From NCBI GenBank assembly GCA_018716725.1, contig DVJP01000054.1, positions 1 through 64,000 on the forward strand: a stretch of 64,000 nucleotides of DNA, read 5' to 3'. A program made the position numbers and the translations under genes. The notes beneath the pieces were generated by a model that was given only the letters and a program-made list of their open reading frames with translations, was not told the origin of the DNA and did no database searches. Source of the DNA: Candidatus Merdivicinus excrementipullorum. GTDB lineage: Bacteria > Bacillota > Clostridia > Oscillospirales > Ruminococcaceae. Numbering within the stretch: position 1 is the stretch's first letter; every line of letters begins with the position of its first letter. This document shows positions 35,992-44,599 of this stretch, piece by piece.

Positions 35992-36694
35992 TTTGACGCA
36001 GCCTCCTTTCTAGGCAGGTGACGCCGGCCTGAAGAATCAGTACCAGGACCAGGTAAACGACCGCCACGGCAATCAGCGGCAGGAACGCTTCATAGGTGCG
36101 GCTGCGGATAATGTCGCCGCCTTTGGTCAGATCCTGAAGCCCGATGTAGCCCGCCACGGAAGTTTCCTTTAACAGGGTAATCATCTCGTTGCCCAGGGCG
36201 GGAAGGACGTTCTTGACCGCCTGGGGCATGATGATTTTCCAGGTGGTCTGGGTGTAGTTTAGCCCTAAGCTGCGGCCGGCTTCCATCTGGCCCGGGTCGA
36301 TGCTCATGATGCCGGAACGAAAGATCTCCGCCACATAGGCCGCCGAGTTTAAGCCGAAGGCAATAATGGCCACCAGGATAATGTTGATGTCCACCGCGGC
36401 AAAGATGACGAAGTAAATAATCATCAGCTGGACCACCACAGGGGTGCCCCTGATAACAGTAAGGTAGAGCTTGGCAATGGCGTTTAAAAATTTCAGGTTG
36501 CCCGTTTTGTCGTGGGTGGTGCGGACGAGCGCGATGAGGAAGCCCAGGACGACGCCTAAAATCAAGGCCCCCAGCGTAATCAGCAGTGTGTTGGTCAGGC
36601 CGGTGGTCAGGTATTTCCAGCGGTAATCCTTGATGAAGTTATCATAAAAGGAATTCCCGAAATCCACAAACCAGGCCGCAATTGAATCCAGCAA
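35978..36694 (-). CDS. Polar amino-acid ABC transporter permease
   Basis: 238 aa. The start chosen is the TTG at 36694, 6 nt after AAAGGGGG; the open frame extends 8 codons further. HEAT-type family segments [20 protein letters not shown] and the EAA-like loop [20 protein letters not shown]. Five or so membrane helices. Acts as a homodimer with the ATPase at 35266. Confidence 0.9.
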   Translation of the reverse strand: MLDSIAAWFVDFGNSFYDNFIKDYRWKYLTTGLTNTLLITLGALILGVVLGFLIALVRTTHDKTGNLKFLNAIAKLYLTVIRGTPVVVQLMIIYFVIFAAVDINIILVAIIAFGLNSAAYVAEIFRSGIMSIDPGQMEAGRSLGLNYTQTTWKIIMPQAVKNVLPALGNEMITLLKETSVAGYIGLQDLTKGGDIIRSRTYEAFLPLIAVAVVYLVLVLILQAGVTCLERRLRQSDRN

Positions 36695-36721
36695 GTCAAT
36701 CCCCCTTTTCTGATACAAGGC

Positions 36722-36756
36722 AAGGGACAGAAGGATAAAGCCTGCTTCTGTCCCTT
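36722..36756 (-). promoter_or_regulatory. Intra-operon hairpin between binding protein and permease
   Basis: AAGGGACAGAAG / CTTCTGTCCCTT stem with an 11-nt loop and no T run on the minus strand. Likely stabilises the binding-protein mRNA, as at 4118-4152. Confidence 0.65.
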
Positions 36757-36773
36757 TTCTGATAACTCAAATC

Positions 36774-37691
36774 TTACTCGGCGGCTGCGTCTTTGACGAT
36801 AACCACCTGGATGCCGGTGCAGTAAGAATCCGTGAAGTTCACGTTTTCTTCCCGGTCAGGGGTAACGGTCATGCCGGCCGCGCCGAAGTCCGCTTTGCCG
36901 GACTGGACGGCGGGGATAATGGAATCAAAGGCGATGTCCGTGATTTCCAGCTCCATGCCCAGCTTGTCGCAGATAGCCCGGGCAAAATCTACATCCAGGC
37001 CCACGATTTTATCTTCGCCGGAAGAACTGTCGTGATACTCATAGGGAGGGAACTCGGCGTTGGTGGCCATGGTCAGGGTGCCGTTGTAGGTGATCCCTTC
37101 GGGGGAGGTGTAAGGCTCGGCGCCTTCCACGCCGTTAATGTAGTAATCCAGCAGCTGCTGGAGGGTGCCGTCCTCTTTCAGCTCCCCAATGGCGGTGTTG
37201 AACTGCTCCAAAAGCTCGGTGTTGTCTTTGGCGATGCAGATAGCGTAATCCTCTTCCGTGTAAGCGGAGTCCAGAATCACCAGGCCCTCATTTTCCTCTA
37301 CAAAGACCTTGGCAGGCTCGTTGTCGATAACCACGGCGTCCAGCTTATCCTGGAGCAGGGCCTGGACGGCTTCCATGCCCTTGTTGTAGCGGGTCAGCTC
37401 CGCGTTGCCCAGCAGGCCGTCCGCAATATCGCCGTCGATGTACTGGTCGCCGGTGGTGCCCAGCTGCACGCCGATGCGGGCGTCGGTGAGAACCTCAGTG
37501 GGATCTTGGGTCGCTGCATTGCCGGAAGTTTCAGCGGTGGATTCTTCGGCGGAAGATTCCGCAGCGGAAGATTCCGCGACGGAGGACTCGGTTTCAGCGG
37601 AGGAATTGCTGCCGGTATCGCCGGAGCAGGAAGCAAGGGAAACGCACAAGGCCGCAGCCAGGAACGCGGCCAGAATCTTTTTCAGTTTCAT
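36774..37691 (-). CDS. Amino-acid substrate-binding lipoprotein, apparently circularly permuted
   Basis: 305 aa. ATG 37691 with AAAGGATGGG upstream. Signal with lipobox LASC (Cys 22) and a Ser/Glu/Ala linker to about 65. Then the order is inverted compared with every normal SBP_bac_3 protein: residues 70-183 are the family's second half (IGVQLGTTGDQYI, RYNKGMEAVQALL, AVVIDNEPAKVF, ELKEDGTLQQLLDYY) and residues 203-300 its first half (GTLTMATNAEFPPYEY, VGLDVDFARAICDKLGMELE, AVQSGKADFGAAGMTVTPDR, GIQVVIVKD). The protein stops exactly where the hinge would lead into the second half. The linker 184-202 joins the old C-terminus to the old N-terminus. Both halves look intact, so it is likely functional. 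Confidence 0.9.
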   Translation of the reverse strand: MKLKKILAAFLAAALCVSLASCSGDTGSNSSAETESSVAESSAAESSAEESTAETSGNAATQDPTEVLTDARIGVQLGTTGDQYIDGDIADGLLGNAELTRYNKGMEAVQALLQDKLDAVVIDNEPAKVFVEENEGLVILDSAYTEEDYAICIAKDNTELLEQFNTAIGELKEDGTLQQLLDYYINGVEGAEPYTSPEGITYNGTLTMATNAEFPPYEYHDSSSGEDKIVGLDVDFARAICDKLGMELEITDIAFDSIIPAVQSGKADFGAAGMTVTPDREENVNFTDSYCTGIQVVIVKDAAAE

Positions 37692-38026
37692 ATTCAAACC
37701 CATCCTTTGTTCTGATTTTTCATTTGGTATATTCCATACTTTAGCACATCCTTCGTGGAATTGCAAGGGGATTTTTCAAAAAATCTGCATATATTTCAAA
37801 GTTTATACACAATGACAGCTTTCCTTTTGCGCCGCAGCTGGTTTTTGTAGGTTTTACAAATAGATCTTGTTTGAATATAAGTGAATATATCAAGATGATT
37901 TTGAATAAAACCTGAATATTTGCAGTTTAATTTGGAATATTCTGTATATTCATTTTGCGATTGCGTCCCGTCAAAAAATTGGAAACTTTCTTGTTGATTT
38001 TTTTGCATAAATTCTTTGTAAAAATC
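37692..38026. other. AT-rich intergenic with GAATAT motifs
   Basis: No convincing gene; the minus-strand frame 37796-38074 is low-complexity and has no RBS. GAATAT or its complement recurs at about 37876, 37886, 37914 and 37936, and ATATTC near 37945, in one of the most AT-rich stretches of the window. Possibly a binding region or foreign DNA. Confidence 0.45.
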
Positions 38027-38055
38027 TTTACAATAGAATGATATTTTGATAGAAT
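38027..38055 (+). promoter_or_regulatory. Promoter of the zinc-ribbon ABC exporter operon
   Basis: TTTACA, 17 nt, TAGAAT, about 145 nt before the GTG start. A GCCGGG-TTT-CCCGGC hairpin lies in the leader near 38101-38115. Confidence 0.6.
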
Positions 38056-38198
38056 GAATTTGTATCGTGTGCATACGGCTGCATGAACACGCGATAGGCC
38101 GCCGGGTTTCCCGGCACGGAGGGGATTATCAAAAAAAGAGAGAAAAAGAAAAACCAGCAAAACAGAGAAGAGCGATTGATCATAAAGGAGGTGCTGGA

Positions 38199-40487
38199 GT
38201 GTTCTTTATCGAGCTGCCGGAATCAGTAAAACAGGCGTATGCGGAGCGTGGCGTTTCTGAGGCGGATATCCGCTACACGGCGAAAGCCGATGTTTCCAAA
38301 GAAAACCAATATGAAGATATTTACCTGGCTTTGACAGAATACGGGCTGTGCGTCCTCTGGGGGCACGAAAAATTTGTGGACCAGAAGGGAAAGGAAACGG
38401 AAATCCGTTTCCAAGTGAGCAGCTACCGGGAAATTCCCCTTGGGGACATCCGGGAAATTGTCATCGACAGGTTGTATACCGTATCTTCTTTCATTGTCAA
38501 GACAGAGAAGGAGGAGATTCTGGTATGCAGGCTGTCGATTTCGTTTGTAGGGCTGTTTGAGAAATTCAAGAGCCGGATTTTGGCCATGCGGGACCACGAA
38601 CCCATTGACGACAGCGGCTTAAAAGACGAGCATAAATGCTGCCCCAAATGCAAGCGCCCTTACCCCAACCAGGAGCGGAAGGTCTGCCCCAACTGCTTAA
38701 GCAGCCGGGCGTCCTTTCTGCGGCTTTTAAAGGAATATCTTTCCTTTAAAAAAGAAGCGGCGCTGATTTTTGTCATGATGCTTTTGAGCAGCGTGCTGAC
38801 CCTGATTGTCCCGCTGTTCAGCTCCCAGATGTTCTACGACCAGGTTCTGACCCCGCCGGGGGATGGGACCGGGCGGTTTTATGGGATGCTTTTGCAGATG
38901 ATTCTGGCAATCTTTGCCATCAAGCTGTTTTCCACGGCTTTCAGTTCCATGTACGGCATTGTCCTCAGCAAAATTTCCTGCCAGGTGCTCCACAATCTGC
39001 GGGTGAAGATTTTTTCGTCCATGCAGCGGCTTTCGGTGAACTTTTTCGCCAGCAAGGCCACCGGCACTTTGATGACCCGCATTGACGACGACGCCGACTG
39101 GCTTTACTGGTTCTTTGTGGACATTGTGCCCATGTACATCGTCAGCGGCCTGACCTTAGTGGGGCTGATTATCGTCATGTGCACCATCAGCCTGCCCCTG
39201 ACCCTGCTGATTTTTGCCTCCACCTTAGCGGTGGGATTTCTGATTACCCGGGCGGAAAAGCGCTTAAAGCAGCTGCAAAGGAAGCAGCACCGGGCCATCC
39301 GCTCCATGAAATCCACTGTTACGGATTCTTTGGGCGGCCAGAAGGTGGTCAAATCCTTTGCCCGGGAGGAGCAGGAAGTACACCGGTTTGCCGGGAAAAA
39401 CCAGGGGTACTGGCAGTCCCGGATGAATATCGGCTACTATAACGCCGCCCATTTCCCGGTGATGCGGATGATTTACCGGATGTCCGAGGTGGTGTTCCTA
39501 GGCTTAGGCGCCATTTTCGCCATCCAGGGGCATTTGACCCTAGGGGGGCTGACGGCCCTGGTGGCCTATGCCGACATGACCTTAAACTGCATCCAGTACT
39601 TTTTAAACTCCGCAAACCCGGCGGCCAGGGCCATGGATTCCGCCTCCCGGATGTTTGAAATCCTGGACACGGAGCCTTCCGTCCGGGAAAAGGAAAACCC
39701 GGTGCGGATGCCCAAAATCAAGGGGAATATCTCCGCCCGGAACATCAGCTTTGAGTACGAAGTGGGACGGCCGGTGATTAAAAACGTCAGCTTCGATGTG
39801 GAAGCGGGCCAGATGATCGGCCTGGTGGGCAAGACCGGCGCGGGAAAATCCACCATCATCAACCTGATTTCCCGGCTTTACGACGTCACCGAAGGGGAGA
39901 TCACCATTGACGGGGTGGACATCCGGGACATTGCCTTTGAAGACCTGCGGAAAAACATCGGCATCGTCACCCAGGAAACCTACCTGTTTATGGGGACCAT
40001 TGCTGACAACATCCGCTACGCCAAGCCGGACGCTTCCCTAGAGGAGGTTGTGGCGGCGGCCAAGGCGGCTTTCGCCCATGACTTTATCGCCCGGTTCCCG
40101 GAAGGATACGACACCAAGGTCGGGAACGGCGGCGTGCAGCTTTCCGGCGGCGAAAAACAGCGGATTTCCATCACCCGGGCCATTTTGCAGAACCCGCCCA
40201 TCCTGATTCTCGACGAGGCCACCGCCGCCATGGACACCCAGACGGAACGGAACATCCAGACGGCTATTGAAAAGCTGCGGGCCGGGAAAACCATTATTTC
40301 CATTGCCCATAGGCTTTCCACTTTGCGGGACGCCGACCGGCTGGCGGTCATCGACGACGGGAAGCTCTGCGAAAGCGGCACCCATCAGGAGCTGCTGGAA
40401 AAACGGGGCGTGTACTTTAACCTGCACAAGATTCAGCTGGATTCTTTGAAGTTTATCAACGCCGGCGGCGAGCCGCCGCTGGCATAG
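38199..40487 (+). CDS. ABC half-exporter with N-terminal domain and zinc ribbon
   Basis: 762 aa, GTG start at 38199 behind AAAGGAGGTG; longer frame upstream lacks an RBS. Residues 1-145 form an uncharacterised cytoplasmic domain, 147-167 a four-Cys ribbon (CPKCKRPYPNQERKVCPNC), 180-470 the six-helix exporter domain, 510-755 the ATPase (Walker A GLVGKTGAGKST, LSGGEKQR, ILILDEATAAMD). Partner of the 41286 protein, with a DUF1854 gene between. Cargo unknown. The last eight codons (GGEPPLA, stop) lie inside a GC palindromic repeat. Confidence 0.85.
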   Translation: MFFIELPESVKQAYAERGVSEADIRYTAKADVSKENQYEDIYLALTEYGLCVLWGHEKFVDQKGKETEIRFQVSSYREIPLGDIREIVIDRLYTVSSFIVKTEKEEILVCRLSISFVGLFEKFKSRILAMRDHEPIDDSGLKDEHKCCPKCKRPYPNQERKVCPNCLSSRASFLRLLKEYLSFKKEAALIFVMMLLSSVLTLIVPLFSSQMFYDQVLTPPGDGTGRFYGMLLQMILAIFAIKLFSTAFSSMYGIVLSKISCQVLHNLRVKIFSSMQRLSVNFFASKATGTLMTRIDDDADWLYWFFVDIVPMYIVSGLTLVGLIIVMCTISLPLTLLIFASTLAVGFLITRAEKRLKQLQRKQHRAIRSMKSTVTDSLGGQKVVKSFAREEQEVHRFAGKNQGYWQSRMNIGYYNAAHFPVMRMIYRMSEVVFLGLGAIFAIQGHLTLGGLTALVAYADMTLNCIQYFLNSANPAARAMDSASRMFEILDTEPSVREKENPVRMPKIKGNISARNISFEYEVGRPVIKNVSFDVEAGQMIGLVGKTGAGKSTIINLISRLYDVTEGEITIDGVDIRDIAFEDLRKNIGIVTQETYLFMGTIADNIRYAKPDASLEEVVAAAKAAFAHDFIARFPEGYDTKVGNGGVQLSGGEKQRISITRAILQNPPILILDEATAAMDTQTERNIQTAIEKLRAGKTIISIAHRLSTLRDADRLAVIDDGKLCESGTHQELLEKRGVYFNLHKIQLDSLKFINAGGEPPLA

Positions 40488-40751
40488 TCAGCAAGCTTGC
40501 TTGATGACGCGGCGCAGCCGCACAGCCACGCGCCGGGCTTTGGCTGACGCAAACAAGTTGCGTCTCTGTCAGAGGCCCCCCGTTCCCAGCGATGGAACGG
40601 CGAGCCCGTATTTTTCAAGGCTAGATGAACCGGATTGTAGGGGAGCGCATTGCGCGCCCGCCGCCTTTTCAGGATGTTTTCGGTGATACCCGGGCGGCCG
40701 GACTGCCCCAATCATACTGGCGGCATAAACGGAAGGAATCCGCTTCAGAAA
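40488..40751. repeat. Palindromic repeat between exporter gene and DUF1854 gene
   Basis: AGCAAGCTTGCT, GCGGCGCAGCCGC, a segment like 60.06-60.12 kb (CGCAAACAAGTTGCG) and GTAGGGGAGCGCATTGCGCGCCC near 40639-40662. No gene. Transcription probably passes through. Confidence 0.65.
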
Positions 40752-40760
40752 GGAGCTTTT

Positions 40761-41258
40761 ATGAGCGATTTTGCATATCTATCCCCAGGGGAGCTGCGTT
40801 TTTCCCTGGATCAAAACGGCATCCTCTCCCTGGATTACCAGGGAAGCCATTATGAGGGGGTACAGCTGGTTCGGCTGTTTCCCTTCCAGAACCCGGACGG
40901 GATGCTGTCCGTTTCCGTACAGGACGGGGACGCCCGGAAGGAGCTGGGGATCATCGAATCCCTTTCCCAGCTTGCCCCGGCCCAACGGGAAACCCTGCAA
41001 AACTATCTGCGCTACAAATACTTTATCCCTAACATCGAAAAAATCGGGAAAATCGAGGAGAAGCTGGGGTATGTTTACATGGACATCACCACGGTTTTAG
41101 GCCCCAAAACTATCTGCATCGCCGACGTGACCTCCAACCTGCGGCTGGTGGGGGAATCCTCCGTCAGCATTGTGGACGTCCAGGGCAACCGGTACGCCAT
41201 TGAGGATATTGACAAACTGAGCCGGGAAAACCGGCAGAAAATCGAGCTTTATATTTAG
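40761..41258 (+). CDS. DUF1854 protein
   Basis: 165 aa, ATG 40761 behind AGAAAGGAG. Features of the family: RLFPFQNPDGMLSVSVQDGD, a middle NYLRYKYFIPNIEKIGKIEE and the end VDVQGNRYAIEDIDKLS. Such proteins are encoded beside ABC exporters. No signal or membrane segment. It may be a cytosolic partner of the two flanking half-exporters, or handle their cargo. Confidence 0.8.
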   Translation: MSDFAYLSPGELRFSLDQNGILSLDYQGSHYEGVQLVRLFPFQNPDGMLSVSVQDGDARKELGIIESLSQLAPAQRETLQNYLRYKYFIPNIEKIGKIEEKLGYVYMDITTVLGPKTICIADVTSNLRLVGESSVSIVDVQGNRYAIEDIDKLSRENRQKIELYI

Positions 41259-41285
41259 TCCTCCGACAGAAAGGGAGGGATTTTG

Positions 41286-43466
41286 ATGAATTTTCAAGCA
41301 TCCGGGCTGGAAGAAGTGCGGCCCCTGTTAAAGGGGGAGGCCGTTTACAGCCTGGGATTCAGCCTGGACGGCTGCGGAAGGCCGGTAAGAGGCGTCTGCG
41401 CCGCCACCAGGACGGAGCTTTGCGTGTTCCGGGATGGGGCGGAGGTGTTCCGCTGTCCTTTGGACGAGGTGGAGGAATACACCACCACCCAGCTGGTGGG
41501 AAGCGGAACCTTCGGCATTGTCCGGAACGGGAAACCGGAACAGCTGTGCATCTGCACCCAAAGCGAACTAAACGCCTTCGCCGAGCTGGGGAAGCTTTTG
41601 GAATATCACAAGGAAACCGGCGTGTTCCCGGAGCCGGACGGGGAAGAGGAGGTCAAAACCTGCCCCAAATGCGGCAGCATTCTGCCCGAGGGCAGCAGCC
41701 TTTGCTTCCGGTGCGCCCCAAAAGGTAAGTATCTGGCCCGGGCCATCGGCCTGGCCGGGCGGTACAAATGGTCCCTGCTGGGGGCGGTTTTAGCTACCGC
41801 CATGAGCCAGCTTTTATGGATTGTGTACCCTTATATGCAGCGGATCGTCATTGACGATTACATCACCCCCAAAAACCAGGACTACAAAAGCCTGCTGATC
41901 CTGCTGGGCTGTTACCTGCTGTTCCCGGCGGTCATGATGCTCTTGGAGTTTTTCAACGAACGCTGCACAACGAAAGTCTCCATTTCCGTGGGGCGGGACC
42001 TGCGGGGGGAGCTGTTCCAAAGAATCCAGGAGCAGTCCATGAAATCCATTACCAAACGTCCCGCCGGCGAACAGATTAAGCGGATTACCAACGACACGGA
42101 AAAGCTCCAGGAATTTGTGGCCAACTACGGCAAGGAAGCCGCGGTCCAGGTATTGTCCACCCTGGTGATCCTGACGGTTATGCTGATCCTCAACTGGAAG
42201 CTGACGATTCTGGTGCTGATCCCGGTGCCGTTAGCAGTTTTGGCTACTCAAATCATCTTTAAATATATCCATCGAAAGTATCAGATGGTTTGGAACCGGT
42301 TTTCCCAGTCGGAATCCACCCTCCACGACATTTTAAGCGGGGTCATGGTGGTGAAGGCCTACGGCAGCGAAAAGCGGGAGATCGCCCATTACACCGGATA
42401 TTCGGAGCGGTTCGCCAAGAGCATGTACCGGGCGGACAAATTCTGGTTTTTGGTGTTCCCCATTATCGGCTTTATCATCACCATGGGGGAATACTTTTAC
42501 CTGTATTTCGGCGGCCAGCAGGTCTTAGTAGGGGGCATGACCCTGGGGGCGCTGATCCAGTTCGGCGCGTATATCGGCATGGTGTACGGCCCTCTGCGCT
42601 GGATTATCCAGCTGCCCCGGTATGTTGCCGAGGTGGCGGTCAGCGCCGCCAAGATTTACGAGGTCATCGATGAGAAGGAGGATGTTGCCGACCAGGAAAA
42701 CCCGGTGGAACTGGATATCCAGGGGAAGGTCACCTTTGACAACGTGGGCTTCGGCTACAAAGTTTACAAGCCGGTTCTCAAAAACATTTCCTTTGAAGTG
42801 CAGCCCGGGGAAATGATTGGCATTGTGGGGCCTTCCGGCGTGGGAAAATCCACCCTCATCAACCTGATTATGAGGCTTTACGACGTAAGCTCCGGCTCCA
42901 TCAAAATTGACGGGGTGGATTTGCGGGACATTTCCCAGCATTCCCTCCGGAGCCAGATCGGCGTGGTGCTCCAGGAAACCTATCTCTTTGAAGGGACGGT
43001 GCTGGACAATATCCTCTACGCCAAACCGGACGCCACTATGGAGGAAGTAGTGGCGGCGGCCAAAACCGCCAACGCCCACGACTTTATCTGCAAAATGCCC
43101 AACGCCTATCAGGAATATATCGGCAACAAGGGCTATAAGCTGTCCGGCGGCGAAAAACAGCGCATCGCCATTGCCAGGGCCATCCTGCGGAACCCCCGCA
43201 TCCTGATTTTGGACGAAGCCACCGCCTCCCTGGACACAGAAACGGAAAAGCTCATCCAGGAGGCTTTGGGGCGGCTCACCCAGAACCGCACCACCTTCGC
43301 CATCGCCCATCGGCTTTCCACCCTTCAGCACGCCGACCGGCTGGTGGTGCTGGATAAGGGGCGGATCGCCGAAATCGGCACCCATATGGAACTTCTCCGC
43401 AATAAATCCGTTTATTACAACCTGGTTATGGCCCAGCGCCAGACCTCCCGCCTGTCTAAAGAATAA
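41286..43466 (+). CDS. ABC half-exporter with N-terminal domain and zinc ribbon, second subunit
   Basis: 726 aa, ATG 41286 behind GGGAGGG. Layout mirrors the 38199 protein: N-terminal domain 1-120, ribbon CPKCGSILPEGSSLCFRC (about 126-143), six-helix domain 150-440, ATPase 485-720 (GIVGPSGVGKST, LSGGEKQR, ILILDEATASLD). Both ATP sites look complete, so the pair may be a symmetric-acting heterodimer. A short G/C hairpin with T5 (43476-43508) follows. Confidence 0.87.
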   Translation: MNFQASGLEEVRPLLKGEAVYSLGFSLDGCGRPVRGVCAATRTELCVFRDGAEVFRCPLDEVEEYTTTQLVGSGTFGIVRNGKPEQLCICTQSELNAFAELGKLLEYHKETGVFPEPDGEEEVKTCPKCGSILPEGSSLCFRCAPKGKYLARAIGLAGRYKWSLLGAVLATAMSQLLWIVYPYMQRIVIDDYITPKNQDYKSLLILLGCYLLFPAVMMLLEFFNERCTTKVSISVGRDLRGELFQRIQEQSMKSITKRPAGEQIKRITNDTEKLQEFVANYGKEAAVQVLSTLVILTVMLILNWKLTILVLIPVPLAVLATQIIFKYIHRKYQMVWNRFSQSESTLHDILSGVMVVKAYGSEKREIAHYTGYSERFAKSMYRADKFWFLVFPIIGFIITMGEYFYLYFGGQQVLVGGMTLGALIQFGAYIGMVYGPLRWIIQLPRYVAEVAVSAAKIYEVIDEKEDVADQENPVELDIQGKVTFDNVGFGYKVYKPVLKNISFEVQPGEMIGIVGPSGVGKSTLINLIMRLYDVSSGSIKIDGVDLRDISQHSLRSQIGVVLQETYLFEGTVLDNILYAKPDATMEEVVAAAKTANAHDFICKMPNAYQEYIGNKGYKLSGGEKQRIAIARAILRNPRILILDEATASLDTETEKLIQEALGRLTQNRTTFAIAHRLSTLQHADRLVVLDKGRIAEIGTHMELLRNKSVYYNLVMAQRQTSRLSKE

Positions 43467-43475
43467 GCGGCTTGA

Positions 43476-43508
43476 AATCCCCGGGGCCATAGGCTCTGGG
43501 GGTTTTTC
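43476..43508 (+). terminator. Possible terminator of the exporter operon
   Basis: TCCCC / GGGGG stem with a long loop followed by TTTTT. Modest stability. Confidence 0.45.
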
Positions 43509-43634
43509 CTCAAAAACACGCGCATTGGCAAGCGCCAGCTCTTAAAATGCCGGTACTGTCCTTTTTGGTTCAAAAAGCAGGCCGGGAAATCCGTAAACCG
43601 TGTCAAAAAAGGGTAAAATCAGCTTGGGCCTGTC

Positions 43635-43663
43635 TTGCTTTTCCAAAATAAACGTGCTACAAT
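43635..43663 (+). promoter_or_regulatory. Promoter of the TPR-like/chorismate-mutase pair
   Basis: TTGCTT, 17 nt, TACAAT, about 43 nt before the ATG at 43706. Confidence 0.55.
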
Positions 43664-43705
43664 GAGTATTACTTCGGATAATATTCTGCGGAGGTTGATT
43701 TGAGT

Positions 43706-44599
43706 ATGTTCACCAAAAAGACAAATTTCAAGGCCATGAAGGCGGACGACGTGGTTGCGGCCTACCGGAAAAACGTCCTGATCTTCTGGATTTGCCATGG
43801 CCTGACGGCAGTGATCCTGGTGGGGGTGGCCGTTGCTCTGCTTATGCAAAAAATCACGCTGTTCAACGCGGCTCTCAGCGCTTTTTTCCTGGTGGTTCTC
43901 AATTATCTGCTTTATGTGGGCCGTACTTACCAGTACCACATGCTGAACCAGATTATGAACCAATACTGCGACCCGGTAAAAGCTGAGAAAGTATTTCAAA
44001 AGCTCCATGACAGCAAGGTAAAGAAAAACCATTCCCTGATCAATATTGCCCGGGCGCAGTGCTACCAGGGGAAATTTGCGGAGGCTTTGGATACCCTTCA
44101 GAACGTTTCCAGGCCAAAGCCCGACTCTATCCTTGTTTTCCTGTATTACAATGTTATGGCCCTTTGCTATGAAGGCTTAGGACAGATGGACATGGTCATC
44201 GACGTCCGGGAGCGGGCCAAAAAGGTGATGAATGGGCTGAAGGAAAATTCTCCCAACCTCCGCAACGGCCAGCAGCTTTTGACCATTATCGACGGCATCC
44301 TGACCTTCCACGAGGGCAGCTTCACCCGCAGCCGGGAAATTTACGAGGAGCTGTTTGAAAATTCCTCCTTCCCCTTAAGCCGCATGACGGTTCTGTGCAA
44401 GCTGGCGAAAATGGAGCAGATGACCGGTTCCACCCGCAGCGCTATCGACCACTGCGAATATATCCTGGAATCCGGCGGGACAACCTTTTATGTAAAAGAG
44501 GCGAAAGAAATCCTGGCTCTCTGTAAGCCCAAGAAGAAAACAGCGGAACAAAAGGAGGATGCCCAGGATGGAACTGAGCCAGATCAGGCGGAGAATTGA
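43706..44599 (+). CDS. Membrane-anchored TPR-like protein
   Basis: 297 aa. Start: ATG 43706 (10 nt after GGAGG); an in-frame TTG at 43700 (5 nt) is an alternative. Two membrane helices at about 25-65 (ICHGLTAVILVGVAVALLMQ; ALSAFFLVVLNYLLYVGRTY). The rest is helical with TPR-like pairs (ARAQCYQGKFAEALDTLQNV; NVMALCYEGLGQMDMVIDVR), facing the cytoplasm. A charged tail follows. Its end overlaps the next gene's start by 32 nt, so the pair is coupled. Probably a scaffold protein; partner unknown. Confidence 0.7.
   Translation: MFTKKTNFKAMKADDVVAAYRKNVLIFWICHGLTAVILVGVAVALLMQKITLFNAALSAFFLVVLNYLLYVGRTYQYHMLNQIMNQYCDPVKAEKVFQKLHDSKVKKNHSLINIARAQCYQGKFAEALDTLQNVSRPKPDSILVFLYYNVMALCYEGLGQMDMVIDVRERAKKVMNGLKENSPNLRNGQQLLTIIDGILTFHEGSFTRSREIYEELFENSSFPLSRMTVLCKLAKMEQMTGSTRSAIDHCEYILESGGTTFYVKEAKEILALCKPKKKTAEQKEDAQDGTEPDQAEN

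Noticed and set aside
37796..38074. 92-codon minus-strand frame
   Set aside because: AT-rich low-complexity sequence without an RBS; better read as regulatory DNA.
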